The notes: generated by a model from the sequence alone, not told the origin. A DNA stretch of 64,000 nt from Calliopsis andreniformis (GCF_051401765.1 NW_027480535.1:744001-808000); one strand, 5' to 3'. Shown: positions 26,172 to 41,252, counted from the first letter of the stretch. Numbers and translations are program-made.

Positions 26172-27261
26172 AGGACTGAGGATTGAGGATTGAAGATTGA
26201 GGATTGAGGATTGAGGATTGAGGATTGAAGATTGAGTATTGAGGATAGAAGATTGAGGATTGAGGATTGAGGATTGATGATTGCGTATTGATGATTGAAG
26301 ATTGAGGATTGAGGATTGAGGATTGAGGACTGAGGATTGATGATTGAGGATTGATGATTGAGTATTGAGGATTGAAGATTGAGGATTGAGGATTGAGGAT
26401 TAAGGATTGAGTGTTGAGGATTGAGAATTGAGGATTGAGGGTTGAAGATTGTGTATTCAGGATTGAAGATTGAGGATTGAGGATTGAGGATTGAGGATTG
26501 ACGATGAGGGCTGAGGGTTGAGGATTGAGGTTTGAGGACTGAGGACTGAGGATTGAGGATTGAGAATTGAGGATTGAGGATTGAGGATTGAAGATTGAGG
26601 ATTGGGTATTGAGGATTGAAGAATGAGGATTGAGGATTGAGGACTGAGGATTGGGGATTGAAGATTGAGGACTGAGGATTGAGGATTGAGGATTGAGGAT
26701 TGAGGATTGAGGATTGAAGATTGAGAATTGAGGTTTGAAGATTGAGGATTTTGGATTGAGGATTGAGGATTGAGTATTGAACATTGAGGATTGGGGATTG
26801 AGTATTGACGATTGAGGATTCAGTATTGAGGATTGAGAATTGAGGATTGAGGATTGAAGGTTGAGTATTGAGGATTGAAGATTGAGGATTGAGGATTGAG
26901 TATTGTGGATTGACTATGAGGGCTGAGGGTTGAGGATTGAGGTTTGAGGACTGAGGACTGAGGATTGAGGATTGAGAATTGAGGATTGAGGATTGAGGAT
27001 TGAAGATTGAGGATTGTGTATTGAGGATCGAAGACTGAGGATAGACGATTGAGGATTGAGGATTGAGGATTGAAGATTGAGGATTGAGGATTGAGGATTG
27101 AGGATTGAAGATTGAGTATTGAGGATTGAAGATTGAGGATTGAGGATTGTAGATTGATGATTGAGTATTGAGGATTGAAGATTGAGGATTGAGGATTGAG
27201 GACTGAGGATTGATGATTGAGGATTGATGATTGAGTATTGAGGATTGAATATTGAGGATTG

Positions 27262-29017
27262 AAGGTTGAGTATTGAGGATTGAAGATTGAGGATTGAGGA
27301 TTGAGGATTGAGGATTGACTATGAGGGCTGAGGGTTGAGGATTTAGGTTTGAGGACTGAGGACTGAGGATTGAGGACTGAGAATTGAGGATTGAGGATTG
27401 AGGATTGAAGATTGAGGATTCGGTATTGAGGATCGAAGACTGAGGATTGAGGATTGAGGATTGAGGATTGAGGATTGAAGATTGAGGATTGAGGATTGAG
27501 GATTGAGGACTGAAGATTGAGTATTGAGGATTGAGGATTGAGGATTGAGGATTGAAGATTGAGGACTGAGGATTGAGGATTGAGGATTGAAGATTGAGTA
27601 TTGAGGATTGAAGATTGAGGATTGAGGATTGAGGATTGATGATTGAGTATTGAGGATTGAAGATTGAGGATTGAGGATTGAGGATTGAGGACTGAGGATT
27701 GATGATTGTGGATTGATGATTGAGTATTGAGGATTGAAGATTGAGGATTGAGGATTGAGGATTAAGGATTGAGTGTTGAGGATTGAGAATTGAGGATTGA
27801 GGGTTGAAGATTGTGTATTCAGGATTGAAGATTGAGGATTGAGGATTGGGGATTGAGGATTGACGATGAGGGCTGAGGGTTGAGGATTGAGGTTTGAGGA
27901 CTGAGGACTGAGGATTGAGGATTGAGAATTGAGGATTGAGGATTGAGGATTGAAGATTGAGGATTGGGTATTGAGGATTGAAGAATGAGGATTGAGGATT
28001 GAGGACTGAGGATTGACGATTGAGGATTGAGGATTGAGGATTGAAGATTGAGGATTGGGCATTGTGGATTGAGGATTGAAGATTGAGTATTGAGGATTGA
28101 AGATTGATGATTGAGGATTGAGGATTGATGATTGAGTATTGAGGATTGAAGATTGAGGATTGAGGATTGAGGATTGAGGACTGAGGATTGATGATTGAGG
28201 ATTGATGATTGAGTATTGAGGATTGAAGATTGAGGATTGAGGATTGAGGATTGAGGATTGAGTTTTGAGGATTGAGAATTCAGGATTGAGGGTTGAAGAT
28301 TGTGTATACAGGATTGAAGATTGAGGATTGAGGATTGAAGATTGAGGATTGAGGATTGAGGATTGAGGATTGAGTATTGAAGATTGAGTATTGAGGATTG
28401 AATGTAGGGGATTGAGGTTTGAGGATTGAGGATTGAGGATTGAAGATTGAGGACTGGGGACTGAGTATTGAGTGTTGAGTTATGAGAATTGGTGTTTGTG
28501 TATAGAGATTTAAAGATTGCAGATTGAGTATTGAGTATTGAAAACTGTGAATTGATGATACTCTATTGAGGATTGAGAATTTACAACTGATTGTTGAGGA
28601 CTGAGGTCTGAAGGTTGAGGATTCAGGATTGAGGATCCAGGATTGAGGTTTGAGGACTGAGGATTGAGGATTGAGGATTGGGGATTGAAGATTGAGGATT
28701 GGGTATTGCGTATTGAACATTGAGTATTGAGGATTGGGGATTGAGGATTGAGGATTGGGTATTGAGGATTGAAGACTGAGGATTGAGGATTGAGGATTGA
28801 GGATTGAGGATTGAAGATTGAGGATTGAGGATTGAGGATTGAGGATTGAAGATTGAGTATTGAGGATTGAAGATTGAGGATTGAGGATTGAGGATTGAGG
28901 ATTGAGTATTGAGGATTGAGAATTGAGGATTGAGGGTTGAAGATTGTGTATTCAGGATTGAAGATTGTGGATTGAGGATTGAGGATTGAAGATTGAGTAT
29001 TGAGGATTGAAGGTTGA
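27262..29017 (+). repeat. Mosaic linker between HOR copies 1 and 2
   Basis: Heptamers continue without a break. The stretch at 27.5-28.0 kb resembles the 2.6-3.1 kb type (GATGATTGTGG followed by the TTAAGGATTGAGTG motif). The stretch at 28.25-28.73 kb carries a TACTCTA-type core (TTTAAA at 28509) like that at 18446. It looks like pieces of known blocks joined together. No gene seen. Confidence 0.65.
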
Positions 29018-32000
29018 GGATTGAGGATTGAGGATTGATGATTGAGTATTGAGGATTGAAGATTGAGGATTGGGGATTGAGGATTGAGGACTGAGGATTG
29101 GTGATTGAGGATTGATGATTGAGTATTGAGGACTGAAGATTGAGGATTGAGGATTGAGGATTGAGGATTGAGGATTGAGTATTGAGGATTGAGAATTGAG
29201 GATTGAGGATTGAGGGTTGAAGATTGTGTATTCAGGATTGAAGATTGAGGATTGAGGATTGAGGATTGTGGATTGACGATGAGGGCTGAGGGTTGAGGAT
29301 TGAGGTTTGAGGACTGAGGACTGAGGATTGAGGATTCAGAATTGAGGATTGAGGATTGAGGATTGAAGATTGAGGATTGGGTATTGAGGATTGAAGAATG
29401 AGGATTGAGGATTGAGGACTGAGGATTGAGGATTGAAGATTGAGGATTGAGGATTGAGGATTGAGGATTGAGGATTGAGTATTGAAGATTGAGTATTGAG
29501 GATTGAGGATTGAAGATTGGGGACTGGGGACTGAGTATTGAGGGTTGAGTGATGAGAATTGGTGTTTGTGGATAGAGATTTAAAGATTGCAGATTGAGTA
29601 TTGAGTATTGAAAACTGTGAATTGATGATATTCTATTGAGGATTGAGAATTTACAACTGATTGTTGAGGACTGAGGTCTGAAGATTGAGGATTGAGGATT
29701 GAGGATTGAGGATTGAGGATTGAGGATTGAAGATTGAGGATTGGGTATTGCTGACTGAACATTGAGGATTGAGGATTGAGTATTGAGGATTGAGGACTGA
29801 AGATTGAATATTGATGATTGAAGATTGAGGATTGAGGATTGAGGGCTGTGGATTGAGGACGAGGACTGACGGTTCAGTATTGATGTCTGAGGTCTGAGGA
29901 TTGGGGATTGAGGATTGAGGATTGAAGATTGAGTATTGAGGATTGAAGATTGAGGATTGAGGATTGAGGATTGAGGATTGACTATGAGGGCTGAGGGTTG
30001 AGGATTGACGTTTGAGGACTGAGGACTGAGGATTGAGGATTGAGAATTGAGGATTGAGGATTGAGGATTGAAGATTGAGGATTGGGTATTGAGGATCGAA
30101 GACTGAGGATTGAGGATTGAGGATTGAGGATTGAGGATTGAGGATTGAAGATTGAGGATTGAGGATTGAGGATTGAGGATTGAAGATTGAGTGTTGAGGA
30201 TTGAAGATTGAGGATTGAGGATTGAGGATTGATGATTGCGTATTGATGATTGAAGATTGAGGATTGAGGATTGAGGATTGAGGACTGAGGATTGATGATT
30301 GAGGATTGATGATTGAGTATTGAGGATTGAAGATTGAGGATTGAGGATTGAGGATTAAGGATTGAGTGTTGAGGATTGAGAATTGAGGATTGAGGGTTGA
30401 AGATTGTGTATTCAGGATTGAAGATTGAGGATTGAGGATTGACGATGAGGGCTGAGGGTTGAGGATTGAGGTTTGAGGACTGAGGACTGAGGATTGAGGA
30501 TTGAGAATTGAGGATTGAGGATTGAGGATTGAAGATTGAGGATTGGGTATTGAGGATTGAAGAATGAGGATTGAGGATTGAGGACTGAGGATTGGGGATT
30601 GAAGATTGAGGACTGAGGATTGAGGATTGAGGATTGAGGATTGAGGATAGAGGATTGAAGATTGAGTATTGAGGTTTGAAGGTTGAGGATTTTGGATTGA
30701 GGATTGAGGATTGAGTATTGAACATTGAGGATTGGGGATTGAGTATTGACGATTGAGGATTCAGTATTGAGGATAGAGAATTGAGGATTGAGGATTGAAG
30801 GTTGAGTATTGAGGATTGAAGATTGAGGATTGAGGATTGAGTATTGTGGATTGACTATGAGGGCTGAGGGTTGAGGATTGAGGTTTGAGGACTGAGGATT
30901 GAGGATTGAGGATTGAAGATTGAGGATTGGGTATTGCTGACTGAACATTGAGGATTGAGGATTGAGAATTGAGGATTGAGGATTGAGGATTGAAGATTGA
31001 GGATTGTGTATTGAGGATCGAAGACTGAGGATAGACGATACAGGATTGAGGATTGAGGATTGAAGATTGAGGATTGAGGATTGAGGATTGAGGATTGAAG
31101 ATTGAGTATTGAGGATTGAAGATTGAGGATTGAGGATTGTAGATTGATGATTGAGTATTGAGGATTGAAGATTGAGGATTGAGGATTGAGGATTGAAGAT
31201 TGAGGATTGGGTATTGAGGATTGAAGAATGAGGATTGAGGATTGAGGACTGAGGATTGGGGATTGAAGATTGAGGACTGAGGATTGAGGATTGAGGATTG
31301 AGGATTGAGGATTGAGGATTGAGGATTGGGGATTGAAGATTGAGGATTGGGTATTGCCTATTGAACATTGTGGATTGAGTGTTGAGGATTGAGGATTGAG
31401 GATTGGGTATTGAGGATTGAAGACTGAGGATTGAGGATTGAGGATTGAGGATTGAGGATTGAAGATTGAGGATTGAGTATTGAGGATTGAAGAATCAGTG
31501 TTGAGGATTGAGGTTTGAGGATTGAGGACTGAGGATTGAGGATTGAGGATTGAGGATTGAGGATTGAGGATTGAGGATTGAGGATTGAGTATTGAAGATT
31601 GAGGATTGAGGATTGAGGATTGAGGATTGAGGATTGAAGATTGAGGATTGGGGACTGAGTGTTGAGGGTTGAGTGATGAGAATTGATGTTTGTGGATAGA
31701 GATTTAAAGATAGCAGATTGAGTATTGAGTATTGAAAGCTGCGAATTGATGATATTCTATTGAGGATTGAGAATTGACAACTGATTTTTGAGCACTGAGG
31801 TCTGAAGATTGAGGATTCAGGATTGAGGATTCAGGATTGAGGTTTGAGTACTGAGGATTGAGGATTGAGGATTGAGGATTGAGGATTGAGGATTGAGGAT
31901 TGAAGATTGAGGATTGGGTATTGCTGACTGAACATTGAGGATTGAGGATTGAGGATTGAGGATTGAGGATTGAGGACTGAGGATTGATGATTGAGGATTG

Positions 32001-33742
32001 ATGATTGAGTATTGAGGATTGAAGATTGAGGATTGAGGATTGAGGATTAAGGATTGAGTGTTGAGGATTGAGAATTGAGGATTGAGGGTTGAAGATTGTG
32101 TATTCAGGATTGAAGATTGAGGATTGAGGATTGAGGATTGAGGATTGACGATGAGGGCTGAGGGTTGAGGATTGAGGTTTGAGGACTGAGGACTGAGGAT
32201 TGAGGATTGAGAATTGAGGATTGAGGATTGAGGATTGAAGATTGAGGATTGGGTATTGAGGATTGAAGAATGAGGATTGAGGATTGAGGACTGAGGATTG
32301 GGGATTGAAGATTGAGGACTGAGGATTGAGGATTGAGGATTGAGGATTGAGGATAGAGGATTGAAGATTGAGGATTTTGGATTGAGGATTGAGGATTGAG
32401 TATTGAACATTGAGGATTGGGGATTGAGTATTGACGATTGAGGATTCAGTGTTGAGGATTGAGAATTGAGGATTGAGGATTGAAGGTTGAGTATTGAGGA
32501 TTGAAGATTGAGGATTGAGGATTGAGTATTGTGGATTGACTATGAGGGCTGAGGGTTGAGGATTGAAGTTTGAGGACTGAGGACTGAGGATTGAGGATTG
32601 AGAATTGAGGATTGAGGATTGAGGATTGAAGATTGAGGATTGTGTATTGAGGATCGAAGACTGAGGATAGACGATTCAGGATTGAGGATTGAGGATTGAA
32701 GATTGAGGATTGAGGATTGAGGATTGAGGATTGAAGATTGAGTATTGAGGATTGAAGATTGAGGATTGAGGATTGTAGATTGATGATTGAGTATTGAGGA
32801 TTGAAGATTGAGGATTGAGGATTGAGGATTGAAGATTGAGGATTGGGTATTGAGGATTGAAGAATGAGGATTGAGGATTGAGGACTGAGGATTGGGGATT
32901 GAAGATTGAGGACTGAGGATTGAGGATTGAGGATTGAGGATTGAGGATTGAGGATTGAGGATTGGGGATTGAAGATTGAGGATTGGGTATTGCCTATTGA
33001 ACATTGTGGATTGAGTGTTGAGGTTTGAGGATTGAGGATTGGGTATTGAGGATTGAAGACTGAGGATTGAGGATTGAGGATTGAGGATTGAGGATTGAAG
33101 ATTGAGGATTGAGTATTGAGGATTGAAGAATCAGTGTTGAGGATTGAGGTTTGAGGATTGAGGACTGAGGATTGAGGATTGAGGATTGAGGATTGAGGAT
33201 TGAGGATTGAGGATTGAGGATTGAGTATTGAAGATTGAGGATTGAGGATTGAGGATTGAGGATTGAGGATTGAAGATTGAGGATTAGGGACTGAGTGTTG
33301 AGGGTTGAGTGATGAGAATTGATGTTTGTGGATAGAGATTTAAAGATAGCAGATTGAGTATTGAGTATTGAAAGCTGCGAATTGATGATATTCTATTGAG
33401 GATTGAGAATTGACAACTGATTTTTGAGCACTGAGGTCTGAAGATTGAGGATTCAGGATTGAGGATTCAGGATTGAGGTTTGAGTACTGAGGATTGAGGA
33501 TTGAGGATTGAGGATTGAGGATTGAGGATTGAGGATTGAAGATTGAGGATTGGGTATTGCTGACTGAACATTGAGGATTGAGGATTGAGGATTGAGGATT
33601 GAGGATTGAGGACTGAGGATTGATGATTGAGGATTGATGATTGAGTATTGAGGATTGAAGATTGAGGATTGAGGATTGAGGATTAAGGATTGAGTGTTGA
33701 GGATTGAGAATTGAGGATTGAGGGTTGAAGATTGTGTATTCA

Positions 33743-34608
33743 GGATTGAAGATTGAGGATTGAGGATTGAGGATTGAGGATTGACGATGAGGGCTGAGGG
33801 TTGAGGATTGAGGTTTGAGGACTGAGGACTGAGGATTGAGGATTGAGAATTGAGGATTGAGGATTGAGGATTGAGGACTGAGGATTGGGGATTGAAGATT
33901 GAGGACTGAGGATTGAGGATTGAGGATTGAGGATTGAGGATTGAGGATTGAAGATTGAGTATTGAGGTTTGAAGATTGAGGATTTAGGATTGAGGATTGA
34001 GGATTGAGTATTGAACATTGAGGATTGGGGATTGAGGATTGACGATTGAGGATTCAGTATTGAGGATTGAGAATTGAGGATTGAGGATTGAAGGTTGAGT
34101 ATTGAGGATTGAAGATTGAGGATTGAGGATTGAGTATTGAGGATTGACTATGAGGGCTGAGGGTTGAGGATTGAGGTTTGAGGACTGAGGACTGATGATT
34201 GAGGATTGAGAATTGAGGATTGAGGATTGAGGATTGAAGATTGAGGATTGGGTATTGAGGATCGAAGACTGAGGATAGACGATTGAGGATTGAGGATTGA
34301 GGATTGAAGATTGAGGATTGAGGATTGAGGATTGAGGATTGAAGATTGAGTATTGAGGATTGAAGATTGAGGATTGAGGATTGAAGATTGATGATTGAGT
34401 ATTGAGGATTGAGGATTGAGGATTGAGGATTGAGGATTGAGGATTGAGTACTGAGGATTGATGATTGAGGATTGATGATTGAGTATTGAGGATTGAAGAT
34501 TGAGGATTGAGGATTGAGGATTGAGGATTGAGGATTGAGGATTGAGCTTTAAGGATTGAGAATTGAGGATTGAGGGTTGAAGATTGTGTATACAGGATTG
34601 AAGATTGA
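33743..34608 (+). repeat. 866-bp tandem unit (one Y+D unit), copy 1
   Basis: The segment 33743-34608 is repeated immediately at 34609-35474. 866 equals 124x7-2 and the unit has exactly two hexamers, one of D type (near 33787) and one of Y type (near 34148). HOR copies 1 and 3 have it once (equivalent positions 17417 and 48007), so it is a recent gain of a single Y+D unit in copy 2. Confidence 0.88.
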
Positions 34609-35474
34609 GGATTGAAGATTGAGGATTGAGGATTGAGGATTGAGGATTGACGATGAGGGCTGAGGGTTGAGGATTGAGGTTTGAGGACTGAGGACTGAGG
34701 ATTGAGGATTGAGAATTGAGGATTGAGGATTGAGGATTGAGGACTGAGGATTGGGGATTGAAGATTGAGGACTGAGGATTGAGGATTGAGGATTGAGGAT
34801 TGAGGATTGAGGATTGAAGATTGAGTATTGAGGTTTGAAGATTGAGGATTTAGGATTGAGGATTGAGGATTGAGTATTGAACATTGAGGATTGGGGATTG
34901 AGGATTGACGATTGAGGATTCAGTATTGAGGATTGAGAATTGAGGATTGAGTTTTGAAGGTTGAGTATTGAGGATTGAAGATTGAGGATTGAGGATTGAG
35001 TATTGAGGATTGACTATGAGGGCTGAGGGTTGAGGATTGAGGTTTGAGGACTGAGGACTGATGATTGAGGATTGAGAATTGAGGATTGAGGATTGAGGAT
35101 TGAAGATTGAGGATTGGGTATTGAGGATCGAAGACTGAGGATAGACGATTGAGGATTGAGGATTGAGGATTGAAGATTGAGGATTGAGGATTGAGGATTG
35201 AGGATTGAAGATTGAGTATTGAGGATTGAAGATTGAGGATTGAGGATTGAAGATTGATGATTGAGTATTGAGGATTGAGGATTGAGGATTGAGGATTGAG
35301 GATTGAGGATTGAGTACTGAGGATTGATGATTGAGGATTGATGATTGAGTATTGAGGATTGAAGATTGAGGATTGAGGATTGAGGATTGAGGATTGAGGA
35401 TTGAGGATTGAGCTTTAAGGATTGAGAATTGAGGATTGAGGGTTGAAGATTGTGTATACAGGATTGAAGATTGA
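34609..35474 (+). repeat. 866-bp tandem unit (one Y+D unit), copy 2
   Basis: Second copy of the preceding unit. The left junction lies in GTATACAGG-GATTGAAG sequence near 34591-34614, where the two parental repeats share about 20 bp, consistent with in-register unequal exchange. A small difference is GAGTTTTGAAGG near 34951 where copy 1 has GAGGATTGAAGG. Confidence 0.88.
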
Positions 35475-37450
35475 GGATTGAGGATTGAGGATTGAGGATT
35501 GAGTATTGAAGATTGAGTATTGAGGATTGAATGTAGGGGATTGAGGTTTGAGGATTGATGATTGAGGATTGAAGATTGAGGACTGGGGACTGAGTATTGA
35601 GTGTTGAGTTATGAGAATTGGTGTTTGTGTATAGAGATTTAAAGATTGCAGATTGAGTATTGAGTATTGAAAACTGTGAATTGATGATACTCTATTGAGG
35701 ATTGAGAATTTACAACTGATTGTTGAGGACTGAGGTCTGAAGGTTGAGGATTCAGGATTGAGGATCCAGGATTGAGGTTTGAGGACTGAGGATTGAGGAT
35801 TGAGGATTGGGGATTGAAGATTGAGGATTGGGTATTGCGTATTGAACATTGAGGATTGAGGATTGGGGATTGAGGATTGAGGATTGGGTATTGAGGGTTG
35901 AAGACTGAGGATTGAGGATTGAGGATTGAGGATTGAGGATTGAAGATTGAGGATTGAGGATTGAGGATTGAGGATTGAAGATTGAGTATTGAGGATTGAA
36001 GATTGAGGATTGAGGATTGAGGATTGAGGATTGAGTATTGAGGATTGAGAATTGAGGATTGAGGGTGGAAGATTGTGTATTCAGGATTGAAGATTGAGGA
36101 TTGAGGATTGAGGATTGAGGATTGACGATGAGGGCTGAGGGTTGAGGATTGAGGTTTGAGGACTGAGGACTGAGGATTGAGGATTGAGAATTGAGGATTG
36201 AGGATTGAGGATTGAAGATTGAGGATTGGATATTGAGGATTTAAGAATGAGGATAGAGGATTGAGGACTGAGGATTGAGGATTGAAGATTGAGGATTGAG
36301 GATTGAGGATTGAGGATTGAGTATTGAAGATTGAGTATTGAGGATTGAGGATTGAAGATTGAGGACGGGGGACTGAGTATTGAGGGTTGAGTGACGAGAA
36401 TTGGTGTTTGTGGATAGAGATTTAAAGATTGCAGATTGAGTATTGAGTATTGAAGACTGTGAATTGATGATATTCTATTGAAGATTGAGAATTTACAACT
36501 GATTGTTGAGGACTGAGGTCTGAAGATTGAGGATTCAGGATTGAGGATCCAGGATTGAGGTTTGAGGACTGAGGATTGTGGATTGAGGATTGAGGATTGA
36601 GGATTGAGGATTGAGGATTGAGGATTGGGTATTGAGGATTGAAGACTGAGGATTGAGGATTCAGGATTGAGGATTGAGGATTGAAGATTGAGGATTGTGG
36701 ATTGAGGATTCAGGATTGAAGATTGAGTATTGAGGATTGAAGGTTGAGGATTGAGGATTGAGGATTGATGATTGAGTATTGAGGATTGAAGATTGAGGAT
36801 TGGGGATTGAGGATTGAGGACTGAGGATTGGTGATTGAGGATTGATGATTGAGTATTGAGGACTGAAGATTGAGGATTGAGGATTGAGGATTGAGGATTG
36901 AGGATTGAGTATTGAGGATTGAGAATTGAGGATTGAGTATTGAGGGTTGAAGATTGTGTATTCAGGATTGAAGATTGAGGATTGAGGATTGAGTATTGTG
37001 GATTGACGATGAGGGCTGAGGGTTGAGGATTGAGGTTTGAGGACTGAGGACTGAGGATTGAGGATTCAGAATTGAGGATTGAGGATTGAGGATTGAAGAT
37101 TGAGGATAGGGTATTGAGGATTGAAGAATGAGGATTGAGGATTGAGGACTGAGGATTGAGGATTGAAGATTGAGGATTGAGGATTGAGGATTGAGGATTG
37201 AAGATTGAGTATTGAGGATTGAAGGTAGGGGATTGAGGATTGAGGATTGAGGATTGAGGATTGAGGACTGAAGATTGAGGACTGGGGACTGAGTATTGAG
37301 GGCTGAGTGATGAGAATTGATGTTTGTGGATAGAGATTTAAAGATTGCAGATTGAGTATTGAGTATTGAAAACTGTGAATTGATGATATTCTATTGAGGA
37401 TTGAGAATTTACAACTGATTGTTGAGGACTGAGGTCTGAAGATTGAGGAT

Positions 37451-37670
37451 TCAGGATTGAGGATCCAGGATTGAGGTTTGAGGAGTGAGGATTGAGGATT
37501 GAGGATTGAAGATTGAGGTTTGAGGGTTGAGGATTGAGGGTTGAGGACTGATGATTGAGGATTGAGGATTGAGCATTGACGATTGAAGATTGAAGACTGT
37601 GGATTGAGGATTGAAAATTGACGATTGAGGATTGTGGATTGAGGATTGAGGATTGAACATTGAGGACTGA
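37451..37670 (+). repeat. Divergent island (HOR copy 2)
   Basis: Copy of 23391-23610 at +14,060 bp, no difference noticed by eye. Confidence 0.88.
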
Positions 37671-40600
37671 GTGTTGAGGGTTGAGTGATGAGAATTGATG
37701 TTTGTGGATAGAGGCTTGAAGGTTGCAGATTGTGTATTGAGTATTGAAAACTGTGAATTGAGGATATTCTATTGAGGATTCAGGATTGACAACTGATTGT
37801 TGAGGACTCAGGGCTGAAGATTGAGGATTGAGGTTTGAGGATTGAGGATTGACGGTGAGGGCTGATGGTTGAGGATTGAGGTTTGAGGACTGAGGACTGA
37901 GGATTGAGGATTGAGAATCGAGGATTGAGGATTGAGGATTGAAGATTGTGGGTTGGGTATTGAGGATTGAAGAATGAGGATTGAGGATTGAGGAGTGAGG
38001 ATTGAGGATTGAAGATTGAGGATTGAGGATTGAGGATTGATGATTGAAGATTGAGTATTGAGGATTGAAGGTAGGGGATTGAGGATTGAGGATTGATGAT
38101 TGAGGATTGAAGATTGAGGACTGGGGACTGAGTATTGAGGGTTGAGTGATGAGAATTGGTGTTTGTGGATAGATATTTAAAGATTGCAGATTGAGTATTG
38201 AGTATTGAAAACTGTGAATTGATGATATTCTATTGAGGATTGAGAATTTACAACTGATTGTTGAGGACTGATGTCTGCAGATTGAGGATTCACGATTGAG
38301 GATCCAGGATTGAGGTTTGAGGACTGAGGATTGAGGATTGAGGATTGAGGATTGAGGATTGAGGATTGAGGATTGGGGATTGAAGATTGAGGATTGGGTA
38401 TTGCGTATTGAACATTGAGGATTGAGGATTGAGGATTGAGGATTGAGGATTGAGGACTGAAGATTGAATATTGATGATTGAAGATTGAGTATTGAGGATT
38501 GAGGGTTGTGGATTGAGGACGGGGACTGAGGGTTGAGTATTGATGTCTGAGGTCTGAGGATTGAGGATTGGGTATTGAGGATTGAAGAATGAGGATTGAG
38601 GATTGAGGACTGAGGATTGAGGATTGAAGATTGAGGACTGAGGATTGAGGATTGAGGATTGAGGATTGAGGATTGAAGATTGAGTATTGAGGTTTGAAGA
38701 TTGAGGATTCTGGATTGAGGATTGAGGATTGAGTATTGAACATCGAGGATTGGGGATTGAGGATTGACGATTGAGGATTCAGTATTGAGGATTGAGAATT
38801 GAGGATTGAGGGTTGAAGGTTGAGTATTGAGGATTGAAGATTGAGGATTGAGGATTGAGGATTGACGATTGACTATGAGGGCTGAGGGTTGAGGATTGAG
38901 GATTGAGGATTGAGTATTGAAGATTGAGTATTGAGGATTGAATGTAGGGGATTGAGGGTTGAGGACTGAGGATTGAGGATTGAAGATTGAGGACTGCGGA
39001 CTGAGTATTGAGGGTTGAGTGATGAGAATTGGTGTTTGTGGATAGAGATTTAAAGATAGCAGATTGAGTATTGAGTATTGAAAGCTGTGAATTGATGATA
39101 TTCTATTGAGGATTGAGAATTGACAACTGATTTTTGAGCACTGAGGTCTGAAGATTGAGCATTCAGGATTGAGGATTCAGGATTGAGGATTCAGGATTGA
39201 GGTTTGAGTACTGAGGATTGAGGATTGAGGATTGAGGATTGAGGATTGAGGATTGAGGATTGAGGATTGAAGATTGAGGATTGGGTATTGCTGACTGAAC
39301 ATTGAGGATTGAGGATTGAGGATTGAGTATTGAGGATTGAGGACTGAAGATTGAATATTTATGATTGAAGATTGAGGATTGAGGATTGAGGCCTGTGGAT
39401 TGAGGACGAGGACTGAGGGTTCAGTATTGATGTCTGAGGTCTGAGGATTGAGGATTGAGGATTGAGGATTGAAGATTGAGTATTGAGGTTTGAAGATTGA
39501 GGATTTTGGATTGAGGATTGAGGATTGAGTATTGAAGATTGAGGATTGTGGATTGAGGATTGACGATTGAGGATTCAGTATTGAGGATTGAGAATTGAGG
39601 ATAGAGGATTGAAGGTTGAGTATTGAGGATTGAAGATTGAGGATTGAGGATTGAGGATTGAGGTTTGACTATGAGGGCTGAGGGTTGAGGATTGAGGTTT
39701 GAGGACTGAGGACTGAGGATTGAGGATTGAGAATTGAGGATTGAGGATTGAGGATTGAAGATTGAGGATTGGGTATTGAGGATCGAAGACTGAGGATTGA
39801 GGATTGAGGATTGAGGATTGAGGATTGACGATTGAGGATTGAGGATTGAGGATTGAGGATTGAAGATTGAGTATTGAGGATTGAAGATTGAGGATCGAGG
39901 ATTGAGGATTGATGATTGAGTATTGAGGATTGAAGATTGACGATTGAGGATTGAGGATTGAGGGTTGAAGATTGTGTATTCAGGATTGAAGATTGAGGAT
40001 TGAGGATCGAGGATTGAGGATTGACGATTAGGGCTGAGGGTTGAGGATTGAGGTTTGAGGACTGAGGACTGTGGATTGAGGATTGAGAATTGAGGATTGA
40101 GGATTGAGGATTGAAGATTGAGGATTGGGTATTGAGGATTGAAGAATGAGGATTGAGGATTGAGGACTGAGGATTGAGGATTGAAGATTGAGGATTGAGG
40201 ATTGAGGATTGAGGATTGAAGATTGAGTATTGAGGATAGAAGATTGAGGATTGAGGATTGAGGATTGATGATTGCGTATTGATGATTGAAGATTGAGGAT
40301 TGAGGATTGAGGATTGAGGACTGAGGATTGATGATTGAGGATTGATGATTGAGTATTGAGGATTGAAGATTGAGGATTGAGGATTGAGGATTAAGGATTG
40401 AGTGTTGAGGATTGAGAATTGAGGATTGAGGGTTGAAGATTGTGTATTCAGGATTGAAGATTGAGGATTGAGGATTGAGGATTGAGGATTGACGATGAGG
40501 GCTGAGGGTTGAGGATTGAGGTTTGAGGACTGAGGACTGAGGATTGAGGATTGAGAATTGAGGATTGAGGATTGAGGATTGAAGATTGAGGATTGGGTAT

Positions 40601-41252
40601 TGAGGATTGAAGAATGAGGATTGAGGATTGAGGACTGAGGATTGGGGATTGAAGATTGAGGACTGAGGATTGAGGATTGAGGATTGAGGATTGAGGATTG
40701 AGGATTGAAGATTGAGAATTGAGGTTTGAAGATTGAGGATTTTGGATTGAGGATTGAGGATTGAGTATTGAACATTGAGGATTGGGGATTGAGTATTGAC
40801 GATTGAGGATTCAGTATTGAGGATTGAGAATTGAGGATTGAGGATTGAAGGTTGAGTATTGAGGATTGAAGATTGAGGATTGAGGATTGAGTATTGTGGA
40901 TTGACTATGAGGGCTGAGGGTTGAGGATTGAGGTTTGAGGACTGAGGACTGAGGATTGAGGATTGAGAATTGAGGATTGAGGATTGAGGATTGAAGATTG
41001 AGGATTGTGTATTGAGGATCGAAGACTGAGGATAGACGATTGAGGATTGAGGATTGAGGATTGAAGATTGAGGATTGAGGATTGAGGATTGAGGATTGAA
41101 GATTGAGTATTGAGGATTGAAGATTGAGGATTGAGGATTGTAGATTGATGATTGAGTATTGAGGATTGAAGATTGAGGATTGAGGATTGAGGACTGAGGA
41201 TTGATGATTGAGGATTGATGATTGAGTATTGAGGATTGAATATTGAGGATTG

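Larger units (their letters stand above)
12692..27261 (+). repeat. Large HOR, copy 1
   Basis: Pairs with 29018-41252. The offset is 16,326 bp from 12.69 to about 18.2 kb, 17,192 up to the 3,132-bp tandem, 14,060 after it, 14,053 near 25 kb and 13,991 from about 26.0 to 27.26 kb. The offset steps are explained by copy-number changes of internal units: the extra 3,132-bp unit in this copy, the extra 866-bp unit in copy 2, the extra 251-bp unit in this copy, and one to several heptamers. The left edge is near 12,692 and the right edge near 27,261, where this copy reads GAAGGTTGAG and copy 2 reads GATGATTGAG. Confidence 0.85.
29018..41252 (+). repeat. Large HOR, copy 2
   Basis: Copy of 12692-27261 (offset 16,326 at the left end). 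Cores at 29579, 31703, 33339, 35638, 36421, 37337, 37715, 38176 and 39049 repeat the order and subtypes of copy 1, with one 3,132-type segment instead of two. It has a private 866-bp insertion at 33743-35474. Confidence 0.85.
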
